The position numbers were made by a program, and so were the translations under genes. A stretch of DNA of 64,000 bases. It comes from Bacteroidia bacterium. Its GTDB lineage: Bacteria > Bacteroidota > Bacteroidia > B-17B0 > Aurantibacillaceae. Below are positions 52,751 through 60,829 of the stretch, one piece after another; position 1 is the first letter of the stretch, and each line of letters begins with the position of its first letter. The stretch covers positions 24,733 to 88,732 of the forward strand of contig JAEUTO010000007.1 in assembly GCA_016787785.1 (NCBI GenBank), written 5' to 3'. Under the pieces are notes generated by a model. The model was not told the DNA's origin. It searched no databases and saw only the letters and a program-made list of their open reading frames with translations.

Positions 52751-53365
52751 ATGGAAAATAAACAAAACATAGAAATATCAAGGAGCAAGGCCTTACTAAT
52801 TGTAATCGCTACAGTATCTAGCTGTTTGATCTTATTAACTGTTATATTTCATTTAAGGTTAAATGAACTTGAAAAAGATTTCGAAAATTTTGCCACACAT
52901 CACTATTTTTTAGTTGGTTTTGTATCCTTTGTAATTGTTCTCTACTGTATTAAACTATACAATAATACTCCAGAAAAAGTTTCCTCCTTTAACATTTTTA
53001 GAAAACAGATCCGTAACAAAAGGATAATAAAACAAATTGAAGTTATTGAAAAACATAAAGAGGGGTTGCTATCCAAAATAAACAATAGCGAAAGTGAATT
53101 TATTGCGAAAGAAAATATAGACTCCTTAACATTTCCTCAATTTGACGTACTGCAATCAAATGATGAAATTAAACAACGCGAAAAAGATCTAAATGCAGCT
53201 CTTACATTGGGAAATTTACATAAACAAAAAATTAAGATCTTCTTTCAGGATGTTGTATCAAAAAAACATGTTGAAACAACCATATGGCAAGTTAACTCTA
53301 TGCATATTAGTATAAAAAGTGGTTTAGTAATACCTGTAAAAAGTGTTTATAAAATAGAACTTTAG
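52751..53365 (+). CDS. Membrane protein with two helices and cytoplasmic domain, unknown
   Basis: 204 residues from ATG 52751; the frame extends upstream to 52664 but overlaps the previous gene and is not needed. Helix 1 (ALLIVIATVSSCLILLTVIF) and helix 2 (HYFLVGFVSFVIVLYCI) form a hairpin, followed by a charged coiled-coil stretch (IRNKRIIKQIEVIEKHKEGL) and a C-terminal beta-rich part (TTIWQVNSMHISIKSGLVIP). No family recognised. The protein next to it may act in the periplasm. Confidence 0.6.
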   Translation: MENKQNIEISRSKALLIVIATVSSCLILLTVIFHLRLNELEKDFENFATHHYFLVGFVSFVIVLYCIKLYNNTPEKVSSFNIFRKQIRNKRIIKQIEVIEKHKEGLLSKINNSESEFIAKENIDSLTFPQFDVLQSNDEIKQREKDLNAALTLGNLHKQKIKIFFQDVVSKKHVETTIWQVNSMHISIKSGLVIPVKSVYKIEL

Positions 53366-53373
53366 TAAAAAAA

Positions 53374-53970
53374 ATGATCAAAAAAGCTAAATATTTATTT
53401 CTTCAAATAATATTCGCTTTTAGCACTGCTAAATCTCAAAATATAATTCCATCCACGGCCTATATTCAGTCTTGCTATCATAAGCATGAATGTTTTTCAA
53501 TAAGTAATTCCGCCTTAGTGTTTTTCAATCCCGGTAAAAACGAACTTATTGCTCAGGTTGATTTTAATAAATTTAAACTTGGTAACGACACTTTAGATCA
53601 ATGGTTGAAAGACTTATCAGAAACAAATCTTGTATTTAGAGGTAATTTAAACACAAGTGATTTGTTAACATTAAGTCATCACAATTCTAAATCACTTATT
53701 GTGGAAGGTTTAATAAACTTTAATGGCTTTACAAAACCTTACAGTCTGGAATTAAATATATTCGAAGTTCCAAAGGACGCATCATTACTTTTCAAAGAGA
53801 ATTCTCAAGATTATTTTGACAGAGTTAATGCAAATATACAAATAGCCTTTTACCCAAAAGATTTTAATGTAGATAAAAGGCACCAACATTATAAAAAATC
53901 AGTTTCCATCGCTATATACCGCGCTTACATAAATGAATTGAAGCAAGGCATGGAATTTTTAATAAAATAA
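53374..53970 (+). CDS. YceI-like secreted protein
   Basis: 198 residues with a signal peptide (~1-21, cut near KSQ). The core has the YceI feel of a lipid-binding beta barrel: IAQVDFNKFKLGNDTLDQWL, SKSLIVEGLINFNGFTKPYS and LELNIFEV. YceI proteins bind isoprenoid or fatty chains. The match is partial, so treat it as likely rather than firm. It lies eight bases after the preceding gene and 30 before the isocitrate dehydrogenase gene. Confidence 0.6.
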   Translation: MIKKAKYLFLQIIFAFSTAKSQNIIPSTAYIQSCYHKHECFSISNSALVFFNPGKNELIAQVDFNKFKLGNDTLDQWLKDLSETNLVFRGNLNTSDLLTLSHHNSKSLIVEGLINFNGFTKPYSLELNIFEVPKDASLLFKENSQDYFDRVNANIQIAFYPKDFNVDKRHQHYKKSVSIAIYRAYINELKQGMEFLIK

Positions 53971-54000
53971 AACCAATAACTAAATATAAACTAAAAAAAA

Positions 54001-55437
54001 ATGACAAAAATTACAGTAGCAAAAGGAGATGGCATTGGCCCGGAAATAATGGACGCCACGTTAGAAATAATTTTAGCAGCAGGCGCAAAACTAGAAATTG
54101 ATGAGATAGAAGTTGGTGAAAAAGTCTATTTGGCAGGCAACACTTCAGGTATCGCACCTGAATCATGGGATGTTATCCGGAAAAATAAAATTTTCTTAAA
54201 AGCACCAATAACAACACCACAAGGCGGTGGCTACAAGAGTTTAAATGTTACCACCCGCAAATTTTTGGGATTGTACGCTAATGTAAGGCCTTGCAAAAGT
54301 CTGCATCCTTTTGTAAAAACAAAACATCCGGTAATGGACATTGTAATTGTTAGGGAAAATGAGGAAGATCTGTACGCAGGAATTGAACATCAGCAAACAG
54401 ACGAAGTAGTACAATGCCTTAAATTAATAAGCAGACCAGGTTGCGAAAAAATTGTGCGATACGCTTTTGAGTATGCCAAACAACAAAACAGAAAAAAAGT
54501 TACCTGCTTTACAAAGGATAATATTATGAAGCAAACAGATGGTTTGTTTCACCAGGTATTTGATGAAATAGCCAAAGAGTATCCTGAAATAGAAAATGAA
54601 CATTGGATCATCGATATTGGTGCGGCAAAAATGGCCGATACGCCTGAAGCTTTTGATGTGATTGTAATGCCAAATTTATATGGCGATGTTTTAAGTGATG
54701 TTGCTGCTCAAATAACTGGATCTGTTGGATTAGCCGGCTCTGCAAATATTGGAGAAGAATGTTCTATGTTTGAAGCAATACATGGTTCAGCGCCAAGAAG
54801 AGCCGGCCAAAATGTGGCAAATCCATCGGGCCTTCTGCAGGGCGCAATTATGATGTTAAATCACATTGGTGAAACCGCAGTGGCCGAAAAAGTACAAAAT
54901 GCATGGTTAAAAACATTAGAAGATGGCATTCATACTTACGACATTTTTAAAGAAGGAACGAGTAAACAAAAAGTGGGTACAAAAGAATTTGCAAAAGCAG
55001 TAATTGCAAATCTTGGTAAGAAACCAACTATTCTAAAATCGGTTACCTACGCAAATGACGCAGCACTAAACTTACCAAAATACAAACGCAAGCCAATGGG
55101 TAAAAAAGAATTAGTGGGTGTAGATCTATTTGTTCACTGGGATGGAACCGACCCAAATGAGCTCGCAGCCAAAGTAAAAATTATCGAGAGCGGAGGAATT
55201 ACCTTATCAATGATTACCAACCGGGGGATCAAAGTTTGGCCTGAAGGTTTTAAAGAAACTTTTTGCACAGACCATTGGAGATGCAGATTTAAACCGAACG
55301 AAGGAGTTGAAATTAATAAATCAAATATAATTGAACTTCTAAAAAATGCCTTAAACGAAAAAATTGATACCATTAAAACAGAAAATCTTTACACGTTTGA
55401 TGGTAAAGCCGGATATTCTTTAGGACAAGGACAATAA
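54001..55437 (+). CDS. icd: NADP-dependent isocitrate dehydrogenase (long Thermus/Rickettsia type)
   Basis: 478 residues. Start MTKITVAKGDGIGPEIMDAT; substrate-binding and active-site segments are NVTTRKFLGLYANVRPCKSL, IVIVRENEEDLYAGIEH, FTKDNIMKQTDG and NLYGDVLSDVAAQITGSVGL, with the nucleotide region EAIHGSAPRRAGQNVANPSG. The ~140-residue C-terminal extension (from KYKRKPMGKKELVGVDLFVH) marks the long type. It oxidises isocitrate to 2-oxoglutarate and CO2. Its place in a row with a bicarbonate transporter is unusual for a core TCA enzyme. Confidence 0.95.
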   Translation: MTKITVAKGDGIGPEIMDATLEIILAAGAKLEIDEIEVGEKVYLAGNTSGIAPESWDVIRKNKIFLKAPITTPQGGGYKSLNVTTRKFLGLYANVRPCKSLHPFVKTKHPVMDIVIVRENEEDLYAGIEHQQTDEVVQCLKLISRPGCEKIVRYAFEYAKQQNRKKVTCFTKDNIMKQTDGLFHQVFDEIAKEYPEIENEHWIIDIGAAKMADTPEAFDVIVMPNLYGDVLSDVAAQITGSVGLAGSANIGEECSMFEAIHGSAPRRAGQNVANPSGLLQGAIMMLNHIGETAVAEKVQNAWLKTLEDGIHTYDIFKEGTSKQKVGTKEFAKAVIANLGKKPTILKSVTYANDAALNLPKYKRKPMGKKELVGVDLFVHWDGTDPNELAAKVKIIESGGITLSMITNRGIKVWPEGFKETFCTDHWRCRFKPNEGVEINKSNIIELLKNALNEKIDTIKTENLYTFDGKAGYSLGQGQ

Positions 55438-55446
55438 TTAATTTAA

Positions 55447-55758
55447 ATGGTAAACGTAATTATATACCTTGAAAAAGGCCAGGATGCTAAAGATCTGGTG
55501 AAGCATCTCCTTTCAGAAAAATTAATCGCATCTGCCTCTATAGACGAAAACAATATTTCTTATGAGTTAGATAACGACAACTTTTCTGAAAAGGTATACA
55601 GTGTAATTACTGCGCAATCAAAAGCGCTGTTATTTAATGATATTGTAAACGCCGTAACTAATAAAGTAGGCTTTGAGCTACCAATAAATTCAACACCAAT
55701 AGTGGCCTCTAATAAATTATTTGATGCTAAAATAAAAAGTAAAACAATTCCTATTTAA
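55447..55758 (+). CDS. CutA/PII-like small protein
   Basis: 103 residues. The layout NVIIYLEKGQDAKDLVKHLL, SEKLIASASIDENNISYELD, then YSVITAQSKALLFNDIVNAV and FELPINSTPIVASN follows CutA1 (ferredoxin-like trimer), which shares its fold with PII signalling proteins. The CutA metal/aromatic pattern SxYxW is reduced to SYEL, so the ligand may differ. Since SbtA transporters in cyanobacteria are controlled by the PII-like SbtB, a similar role here is tempting but is inference. It is nine bases from icd. Confidence 0.6.
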   Translation: MVNVIIYLEKGQDAKDLVKHLLSEKLIASASIDENNISYELDNDNFSEKVYSVITAQSKALLFNDIVNAVTNKVGFELPINSTPIVASNKLFDAKIKSKTIPI

Positions 55759-55768
55759 ACCCTAAAAA

Positions 55769-56014
55769 ATGAATATACAACTTATAAAAGGTGACTTTAG
55801 TCCCGCTGATACAATAGATCTAATTACGCAAATGATACATGTGAAAATTAAATATCACGAGAACAAAATATCGCAACAAAATAATCAGGAAGATACTAAA
55901 ATGCGAGAAGCAAAGATCAAGCAACTTCAAAAAGATCTTCTTGATCTTAGAAATAATATTGGAAAAAATAGCGGTAATGTTTCAATTGAAAGTAAAATAA
56001 TTCTCAATCCTTAA
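55769..56014 (+). CDS. Tandem paralogue 1 of an unknown small helical family
   Basis: 81 residues, first of three neighbouring related genes. Shared pattern: QLIKGDFSPADTIDLITQMI then VKIKYHENKI, a variable loop, a helical AKIKQLQKDLLDL and a short strand VSIESKII. No signal or membrane segment; probably a cytoplasmic coiled coil. I do not recognise the family. It is ten bases after the CutA-like gene. Confidence 0.7.
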   Translation: MNIQLIKGDFSPADTIDLITQMIHVKIKYHENKISQQNNQEDTKMREAKIKQLQKDLLDLRNNIGKNSGNVSIESKIILNP

Positions 56015-56016
56015 AA

Positions 56017-56277
56017 ATGGATAAAATTGAAAATATACAAATTATAAACGGCTTATTTATTCCCGAAAATGCAAAAGAGGTTTTACTTGACCTGATAAGC
56101 AGCAAGATAGAATTTCATAAACGCCACAAATATAAAGGTGATGTGTTATTTTCAGAAGAAAGGATAAATGAGTTACAAAAAATCAGAGATCTAATTATGA
56201 CGATCACAAACACTGCAATTAAAAACAAAAAGAAAATAGTTGTGGAAGGAATCATTAATTTAAAAATGATCGATTAA
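56017..56277 (+). CDS. Tandem paralogue 2 of an unknown small helical family
   Basis: 86 residues. It matches its neighbours position by position: QIINGLFIPENAKEVLLDLI, SSKIEFHKRHK, SEERINELQKIRDLI and VVEGIINLKMI. It starts two bases after paralogue 1 ends. The conserved G-x-F-x-P, the K-I-x-(F/Y)-H and the R-I-x-(E/Q)-L elements define the family. Function unknown; hetero-oligomers with the other two copies are plausible. Confidence 0.7.
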   Translation: MDKIENIQIINGLFIPENAKEVLLDLISSKIEFHKRHKYKGDVLFSEERINELQKIRDLIMTITNTAIKNKKKIVVEGIINLKMID

Positions 56278-56287
56278 AAAAATTGAT

Positions 56288-56569
56288 ATGGAAAAAAAAC
56301 AAGATTTTAAACTGATAGACGGGCAATTCAATCCATCAGACGCAAGAACCATTCTCCTTACATTGATCAATAGTAAGATACAATTTCATAAGCTCGAGTC
56401 ATTTGGCATAACAGTTAGATCAAGTGGTGATATATCTATGCATGAAAAAAGGATAAGAGAATTATCAAAAGTTAATGAAGATATTAAAAAGTTGCTGAAC
56501 TACGCAGTGGAAAACAATATGAAATTAAAAGTTAACAGCACCATCCAAATAGAACTAATAAATGAGTAA
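56288..56569 (+). CDS. Tandem paralogue 3 of an unknown small helical family
   Basis: 93 residues, longest of the three. Shared elements: KLIDGQFNPSDARTILLTLI, NSKIQFHKLES, HEKRIRELSKVNEDI and VNSTIQIELI, with an extra six to eight residues in the middle loop (FGITVRSSGDIS). It overlaps the DUF6671 gene by eight bases, so it is translated with it. Confidence 0.7.
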   Translation: MEKKQDFKLIDGQFNPSDARTILLTLINSKIQFHKLESFGITVRSSGDISMHEKRIRELSKVNEDIKKLLNYAVENNMKLKVNSTIQIELINE

Positions 56570-57422
56570 ACAGCAACTTCAAATAAAGTTTGAAGGTAGA
56601 AAATTAGTAATTGCAACTAAACATAAAAAAGAAACTGTAATTGCGCCTGTGTTTAAATCAGAACTAGGAGTTAACTGTTTTACTGCAGAAAACCTGGACA
56701 CAGATCTTTTAGGAACATTCACCGGCGAAGTTGAAAGAAATGACAGTCCGTTAGAAACCGTTAGAAAAAAGTGTTACCTGGCAATGGCACTTACAAATTG
56801 CGACATGGCTATTGCCAGCGAAGGTTCTTTTGGGCCTCATCCAACTTTAGGATTTATTAATGCAGATGACGAAATTTTAATGTTCATCGACAAAAAAAAT
56901 AATTTAGAAATTTGGGTCAGAGAATTGAGCGTGGATACAAATTTTAATGGTCAAGAGGTAACCACAATAAAACAATTGATCGAATTTTCAGAGAGCGCAA
57001 AATTTCCTGAGCATGCTTTAATCATCCGTAAATCAAAAACCGAGACAGCAGAAATGATAAAAGGAATTACAGACCTTGCAACGCTAAAAAGCTCCTTTTT
57101 AAACCTGCATTATAAATATGGCTCTGCCTATGTTGAAACAGACATGCGGGCTCAATATAATCCAACAAGAATGCATGTGATTAAAAATGCGGTTAAAAAA
57201 TTAATTACTAAAATTAAAACGCATTGCCCAAAGTGTTATGCGCCGGGCTTTTCAGTTGCGGAAGCTAAACCCGGTCTTAAATGCGAAAATTGTGGATTAC
57301 CAACACGTTCTACACTATTGCATATTTTAAGTTGTAAATGTTGTGGCTTTACACAAGAAGTAATGAACCCACACGGAAGATTTTCTGAAGACCCTATGTA
57401 TTGTGATATCTGCAATCCTTAA
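56562..57422 (+). CDS. DUF6671 protein with zinc-ribbon tail
   Basis: 286 residues. The main domain has family-type motifs: LLGTFTGEVERNDSPLET, ASEGSFGPHPTLGF and TDMRAQYNPTRMHVI. The C-terminus has two Cys clusters, C222xxC225...C241xxC244 and C258/C260/C261...C281xxC284, most likely two zinc ribbons. Function unknown; acid residues around EGSFGPHP suggest an enzyme, which is a guess. It sits between the three small paralogues and sbtA, 24 bases before sbtA. Confidence 0.75.
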   Translation: MSKQQLQIKFEGRKLVIATKHKKETVIAPVFKSELGVNCFTAENLDTDLLGTFTGEVERNDSPLETVRKKCYLAMALTNCDMAIASEGSFGPHPTLGFINADDEILMFIDKKNNLEIWVRELSVDTNFNGQEVTTIKQLIEFSESAKFPEHALIIRKSKTETAEMIKGITDLATLKSSFLNLHYKYGSAYVETDMRAQYNPTRMHVIKNAVKKLITKIKTHCPKCYAPGFSVAEAKPGLKCENCGLPTRSTLLHILSCKCCGFTQEVMNPHGRFSEDPMYCDICNP

Positions 57423-57446
57423 ATTTTTAATTTCACAAAAACAATT

Positions 57447-58406
57447 ATGAACTTAGACTTACTTATATCAAATGTTACAAACCCTGCATTTTTATTTTTT
57501 ATTTTGGGGATTATTGCCGTCAAATTAAAAAGTGATTTGGAAATTCCACCTAATTCATCAAAATTTATTTCCTTGTATCTATTATTTTCTATCGGATTTA
57601 AAGGTGGGCAAGAACTATCACACGAAACATTTACAAAAGAGATCGCTTGGTCAATGTTCTTCGGAATCGGTTTATCCTTGCTAATTCCCGTTTATACTTT
57701 TTTTATTCTCAAGAAAAAATTGAATATTTATGATGCAGGAGCAATTGCTGCGGCATACGGATCTGTGAGCGCGGTTACTTTTGTAACAGCGGTATCTTAT
57801 TTAGATATTCAGAAACTTGAATTACATGGGCACATGGTTGCCATCATGGCTTTAATGGAATCGCCGGCAATTATAGCAGGTTTGATACTGATGTCAATAT
57901 TCAATAAAGAAGATGCACATAAAGTTAAACCTCTTTCGGTAGTTAAACACTCTCTAACCAACGGGAGCGTACTTTTAATTTTGGGTAGCCTGGCTATTGG
58001 CTTACTTGCTAATGCAAAACAAGCAGAGGGAATTAAGCCATTTACCAATGATATATTCAAAGGATTTCTGGCAATATTTTTATTAGATATGGGAATTATA
58101 AGTGGGCGAAAATTAAATTCGTTTACCAATAACGGTTTATTCCCTTTATTATTCGCTATTATTATTCCGTTGATAAATGGCTGTGTAGTGGCGTATTTAA
58201 GTTCGTACGTAACGCATGACATTGCAAACCGATTTATATTTGCAGTATTAGCGGCAAGTGCTTCTTACATCGCAGTGCCGGCAGCTATGAAAATAGCTGT
58301 TCCAAAAGCAAATCCTGGGCTATTTCTGCCCATGGCGTTAGCTATTACTTTTCCCTTGAACATTACTATTGGAATGCCTATATATTTATCTATAGTAAAC
58401 TTATAG
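57447..58406 (+). CDS. sbtA: SbtA-type sodium/bicarbonate symporter
   Basis: 319 residues, about ten membrane helices in two inverted halves. Family motifs: NPAFLFFILGIIAVKLKSDL, ISLYLLFSIGFKGG, AAAYGSVSAVTFVTA and LAASASYIAVPAAMKIAVP. In cyanobacteria SbtA imports HCO3- with Na+ and is gated by the PII-like SbtB. In a heterotroph it would feed anaplerotic carboxylases. It is the last gene of the row that starts at 52183 and converges on the HxlR gene with a 20-base gap; no clear terminator is seen. Confidence 0.88.
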   Translation: MNLDLLISNVTNPAFLFFILGIIAVKLKSDLEIPPNSSKFISLYLLFSIGFKGGQELSHETFTKEIAWSMFFGIGLSLLIPVYTFFILKKKLNIYDAGAIAAAYGSVSAVTFVTAVSYLDIQKLELHGHMVAIMALMESPAIIAGLILMSIFNKEDAHKVKPLSVVKHSLTNGSVLLILGSLAIGLLANAKQAEGIKPFTNDIFKGFLAIFLLDMGIISGRKLNSFTNNGLFPLLFAIIIPLINGCVVAYLSSYVTHDIANRFIFAVLAASASYIAVPAAMKIAVPKANPGLFLPMALAITFPLNITIGMPIYLSIVNL

Positions 58407-58426
58407 GCCACGCGCAAATTATTCGT

Positions 58427-58753
58427 TTATTTCTTAGAAGGATTCAAAACATGTTCCGTTCCCCAATTACACATGGCTTTCATTACAGGTTTTAAAGATT
58501 TTCCTTTTGGACTTAACTCATATACAACCCGGGGCGGAATTTCTTTAAATTCTGTTCTAATTATTAATGCATCCTCTTCCAATTCTTTCAATTGCTCGGT
58601 TAGTACTTTTCGGCTAATTCCGCTAATAATGGCGTCCAACTGCCCAAAACGTTTTGGCCCATTTGTCAAAGTCCAAATAATAATGGGCTTCCACCTACCC
58701 CCTATTTTAGTTAATGTAGCTGTAACTGGACACTGATATTCCTTTGTTTTCAT
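58427..58753 (-). CDS. HxlR-family transcriptional regulator
   Basis: 108 residues, winged helix. The early Cys of the family is C8 (CPVTATLTKIGGRWKPIIIW), followed by ISRKVLTEQLKELEEDALI. Many HxlR proteins sense aldehydes, quinones or disulfide stress through that Cys. It is divergent from the oxidoreductase row at 58868-61563 with two dyads in the spacer, so it very likely represses that row and itself. Confidence 0.93.
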   Translation of the reverse strand: MKTKEYQCPVTATLTKIGGRWKPIIIWTLTNGPKRFGQLDAIISGISRKVLTEQLKELEEDALIIRTEFKEIPPRVVYELSPKGKSLKPVMKAMCNWGTEHVLNPSKK

Positions 58754-58756
58754 TTT

Positions 58757-58774
58757 AGTTACCTTTTGGTTACT
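58757..58774. promoter_or_regulatory. HxlR operator candidate 1, AGTTACC-TTTT-GGTTACT
   Basis: A 7-bp dyad with one mismatch and a 4-base centre, immediately upstream of the hxlR start codon. It shares the GTTAC core with the stronger dyad at 58791-58809. Binding here would block hxlR itself. Confidence 0.6.
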
Positions 58775-58790
58775 AGTTTATTTTTATCAA

Positions 58791-58809
58791 TTGTTACTTT
58801 TAGTAACAA
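58791..58809. promoter_or_regulatory. HxlR operator candidate 2, TTGTTACT-TTT-AGTAACAA
   Basis: A perfect 8-bp dyad with a 3-base centre in the hxlR/oxidoreductase spacer. GTTAC...GTAAC dyads of this size are typical of HxlR/MarR-type sites. With candidate 1 it makes a two-site operator about 34 bp centre to centre, roughly three helical turns. Confidence 0.7.
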
Positions 58810-58867
58810 TAATTAGTTCCTTTACAAAACTAATTAAATAAATTTAATTCACCTAAAAAATAAAATC

Positions 58868-59752
58868 ATGATTGTAATCACAGGAGCCACCGGAAACATC
58901 GGTTCAAAAACAGCCGCTAAATTATTAGCACAAGGTAAAAAAGTAAAAGTAGTCGCTCGCAATAGCGAAAAATTAGAAGAATTAAAAAAGCAAGGTGCAG
59001 AAATTGAGTCTGGAGATATGCATGATGCAGCATTCTTAACAAAAGCTTTTAAGGGCGCAGAAGCAGTTTTTTTAATTGTACCACCAAACTTACAAGCCGA
59101 AAACATCTCTCAACATCAAGATGCAGTTGGCGAAGCTCAAATAGAGGCTATAAAAAATACAGGCGTTAAAAACGTAGTATTTATTTCATCTCAGGGCGCC
59201 CAGGATATTGAAAATACAGGCGTTGTTGCCGGCCTGGGGCGACAAGAGATTCGTTTGAACAAACTTCCTCAAGACGTAAATGTTCTTAACATAAGAGCAT
59301 CTTATTTTATGGAAAATTTATTCAACCAAATAGGTGTTATCAAAGGTATGGGCATTATGGGTAGTCCGGTAAAAGGAGATTTAAAAATGGGCATGATTGC
59401 CACGCAAGATATTGCGCATTTTGCCGCAGAAAAATTAAGCGCTCTGGATTTTAAAGGAAAAAACACTGTTGATTTACATGGAGACAGAGATTATAGTCAT
59501 CACGAGGTTGCCTCTATTGTAGGTAAATCAATTGGAAAACCTGAGCTGCCATATGTTGAGTTTCCTTTTGAAGACAATAAAAAAGCCTTGCTTGAATATG
59601 GAATTTCAGAAAGTGTTGCCGATGGATTTAACAATATGTATAAAGGCATCAATGCCGGTTTGTTCAATGTTTCTAAACGAACTGAACAATCTACCACAAA
59701 AACAACTTTAGAAGATTTTACCAATAATGTATTTAAATACGCCATGCAATAA
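58868..59752 (+). CDS. NmrA-like NAD(P)-binding oxidoreductase
   Basis: 294 residues, atypical short-chain dehydrogenase fold. The nucleotide loop is GATGNIGSKTAAKLL at the N-terminus with VVARNSEKLEEL following; no YxxxK active site, as in NmrA/quinone-reductase-like (QOR2) proteins. Such proteins reduce quinones or sense NADP(H). First gene of the HxlR-controlled row; 20 bases before the OsmC gene. Confidence 0.9.
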   Translation: MIVITGATGNIGSKTAAKLLAQGKKVKVVARNSEKLEELKKQGAEIESGDMHDAAFLTKAFKGAEAVFLIVPPNLQAENISQHQDAVGEAQIEAIKNTGVKNVVFISSQGAQDIENTGVVAGLGRQEIRLNKLPQDVNVLNIRASYFMENLFNQIGVIKGMGIMGSPVKGDLKMGMIATQDIAHFAAEKLSALDFKGKNTVDLHGDRDYSHHEVASIVGKSIGKPELPYVEFPFEDNKKALLEYGISESVADGFNNMYKGINAGLFNVSKRTEQSTTKTTLEDFTNNVFKYAMQ

Positions 59753-59772
59753 TTAATAACACTAAAAAAACT

Positions 59773-60210
59773 ATGATTCGTAAGTCAACAGCCATTTGGA
59801 ATGGCACAGGAAAAGATGGTAAGGGAATATTAACTTCTACCAGTGGCGTGTTAAATCAAACACCCTACGCATTTGCATCGCGTTTTATGAGCGAAGATGG
59901 CAAGGCAGGAACAAATCCGGAAGAACTAATTGCTGCGGCCCACGCGGCTTGTTTCTCAATGGCACTTAGTTTTCAATTAGGAGGTGCAGGTTTTACTCCA
60001 ACAGAATTAAAAACTGAGGCACAGTTAAAAATGGAAAATATTAACGGCCATTTTAAAATCATTTCAATTCATCTAATACTAGAAGGCAACGTTGCAGGTA
60101 TTAGCGAAGAAAAGTTCATTGAAATAGCTGGCAATGCAAAAAAAACATGCCCTGTAAGCCAGGCATTATCTGCATTAGAAATTACATTAAGCGCAACCTT
60201 AAAGAAATAA
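59773..60210 (+). CDS. OsmC/Ohr-family peroxiredoxin
   Basis: 145 residues. The two redox Cys are C60 (AAAHAACFSMAL) and C126 (KKTCPVSQAL), with the N-terminal ARG-type residue replaced by other basics. OsmC proteins reduce organic hydroperoxides. Second gene of the row, separated by one base from the next. Confidence 0.92.
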   Translation: MIRKSTAIWNGTGKDGKGILTSTSGVLNQTPYAFASRFMSEDGKAGTNPEELIAAAHAACFSMALSFQLGGAGFTPTELKTEAQLKMENINGHFKIISIHLILEGNVAGISEEKFIEIAGNAKKTCPVSQALSALEITLSATLKK

Positions 60211-60211
60211 T

Positions 60212-60829
60212 ATGAAGATAGCAATTATTGGAACAGGAAATATTGGCGGAACGTTAGCAAAACGTTTCGCCGACAACGATCACTCTGTTTTTTTAGGGGT
60301 GAGAAATATCAATGATTTTAAGGGAGTAGAATTATTATCGTACTCGAAAAATATTACAGCTCATTTAATAACCGAAGCTGTAAGCAAAGCAGAAGTTATT
60401 GTGATCGCCGTTCCTGCGCAATTTGCAAACGAGGCAGCAAAAAGTTTGGGCGATGTGTCGGGCAAAATAATTATTGATACCATGAACGGTGTTTTTATGA
60501 GACCACAGGGTTTTAATAACACAAGCGATGCAATTTTAGCTAATTGTAATTCAACAGATGTTGTTAAGTGTTTTAACACAACTGGTTTTGAAAATATAGC
60601 AAATCCTAAATACAATAATCAAGGAATTGATATGTTTACAGCAGGCAGCAGCAAACGTGGGTTAGAAATTGCCACACAGCTAGCAAAAGAAATTGGTTTC
60701 GAAAATGTATATCACTTTGGCGGAAATGATAAATTTAGCCTGCTTGAGCAAATGGCACTTTGCTGGATTAACCTTGCCATTATGCAAAAACAAGGAAGAG
60801 ATATTGCTTTTAAAATAATACGCCGATGA
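60212..60829 (+). CDS. NADP oxidoreductase, F420-dependent-type fold
   Basis: 205 residues. Rossmann loop GTGNIGGTLAKRF at the N-terminus; the segment DTMNGVFMRPQGFNNTSD and VVKCFNTTGFENIANP are family-like. Members bind NADPH and often act as NADPH-dependent reductases even where F420 is absent, as expected here. It overlaps the next gene by four bases. Confidence 0.88.
   Translation: MKIAIIGTGNIGGTLAKRFADNDHSVFLGVRNINDFKGVELLSYSKNITAHLITEAVSKAEVIVIAVPAQFANEAAKSLGDVSGKIIIDTMNGVFMRPQGFNNTSDAILANCNSTDVVKCFNTTGFENIANPKYNNQGIDMFTAGSSKRGLEIATQLAKEIGFENVYHFGGNDKFSLLEQMALCWINLAIMQKQGRDIAFKIIRR

Noticed and set aside
54001..55437. Isopropylmalate or homoisocitrate dehydrogenase instead of icd
   Set aside because: The NVTTRKFLGLYANVRP region and the long C-terminal extension fit the long-type NADP isocitrate dehydrogenase better.
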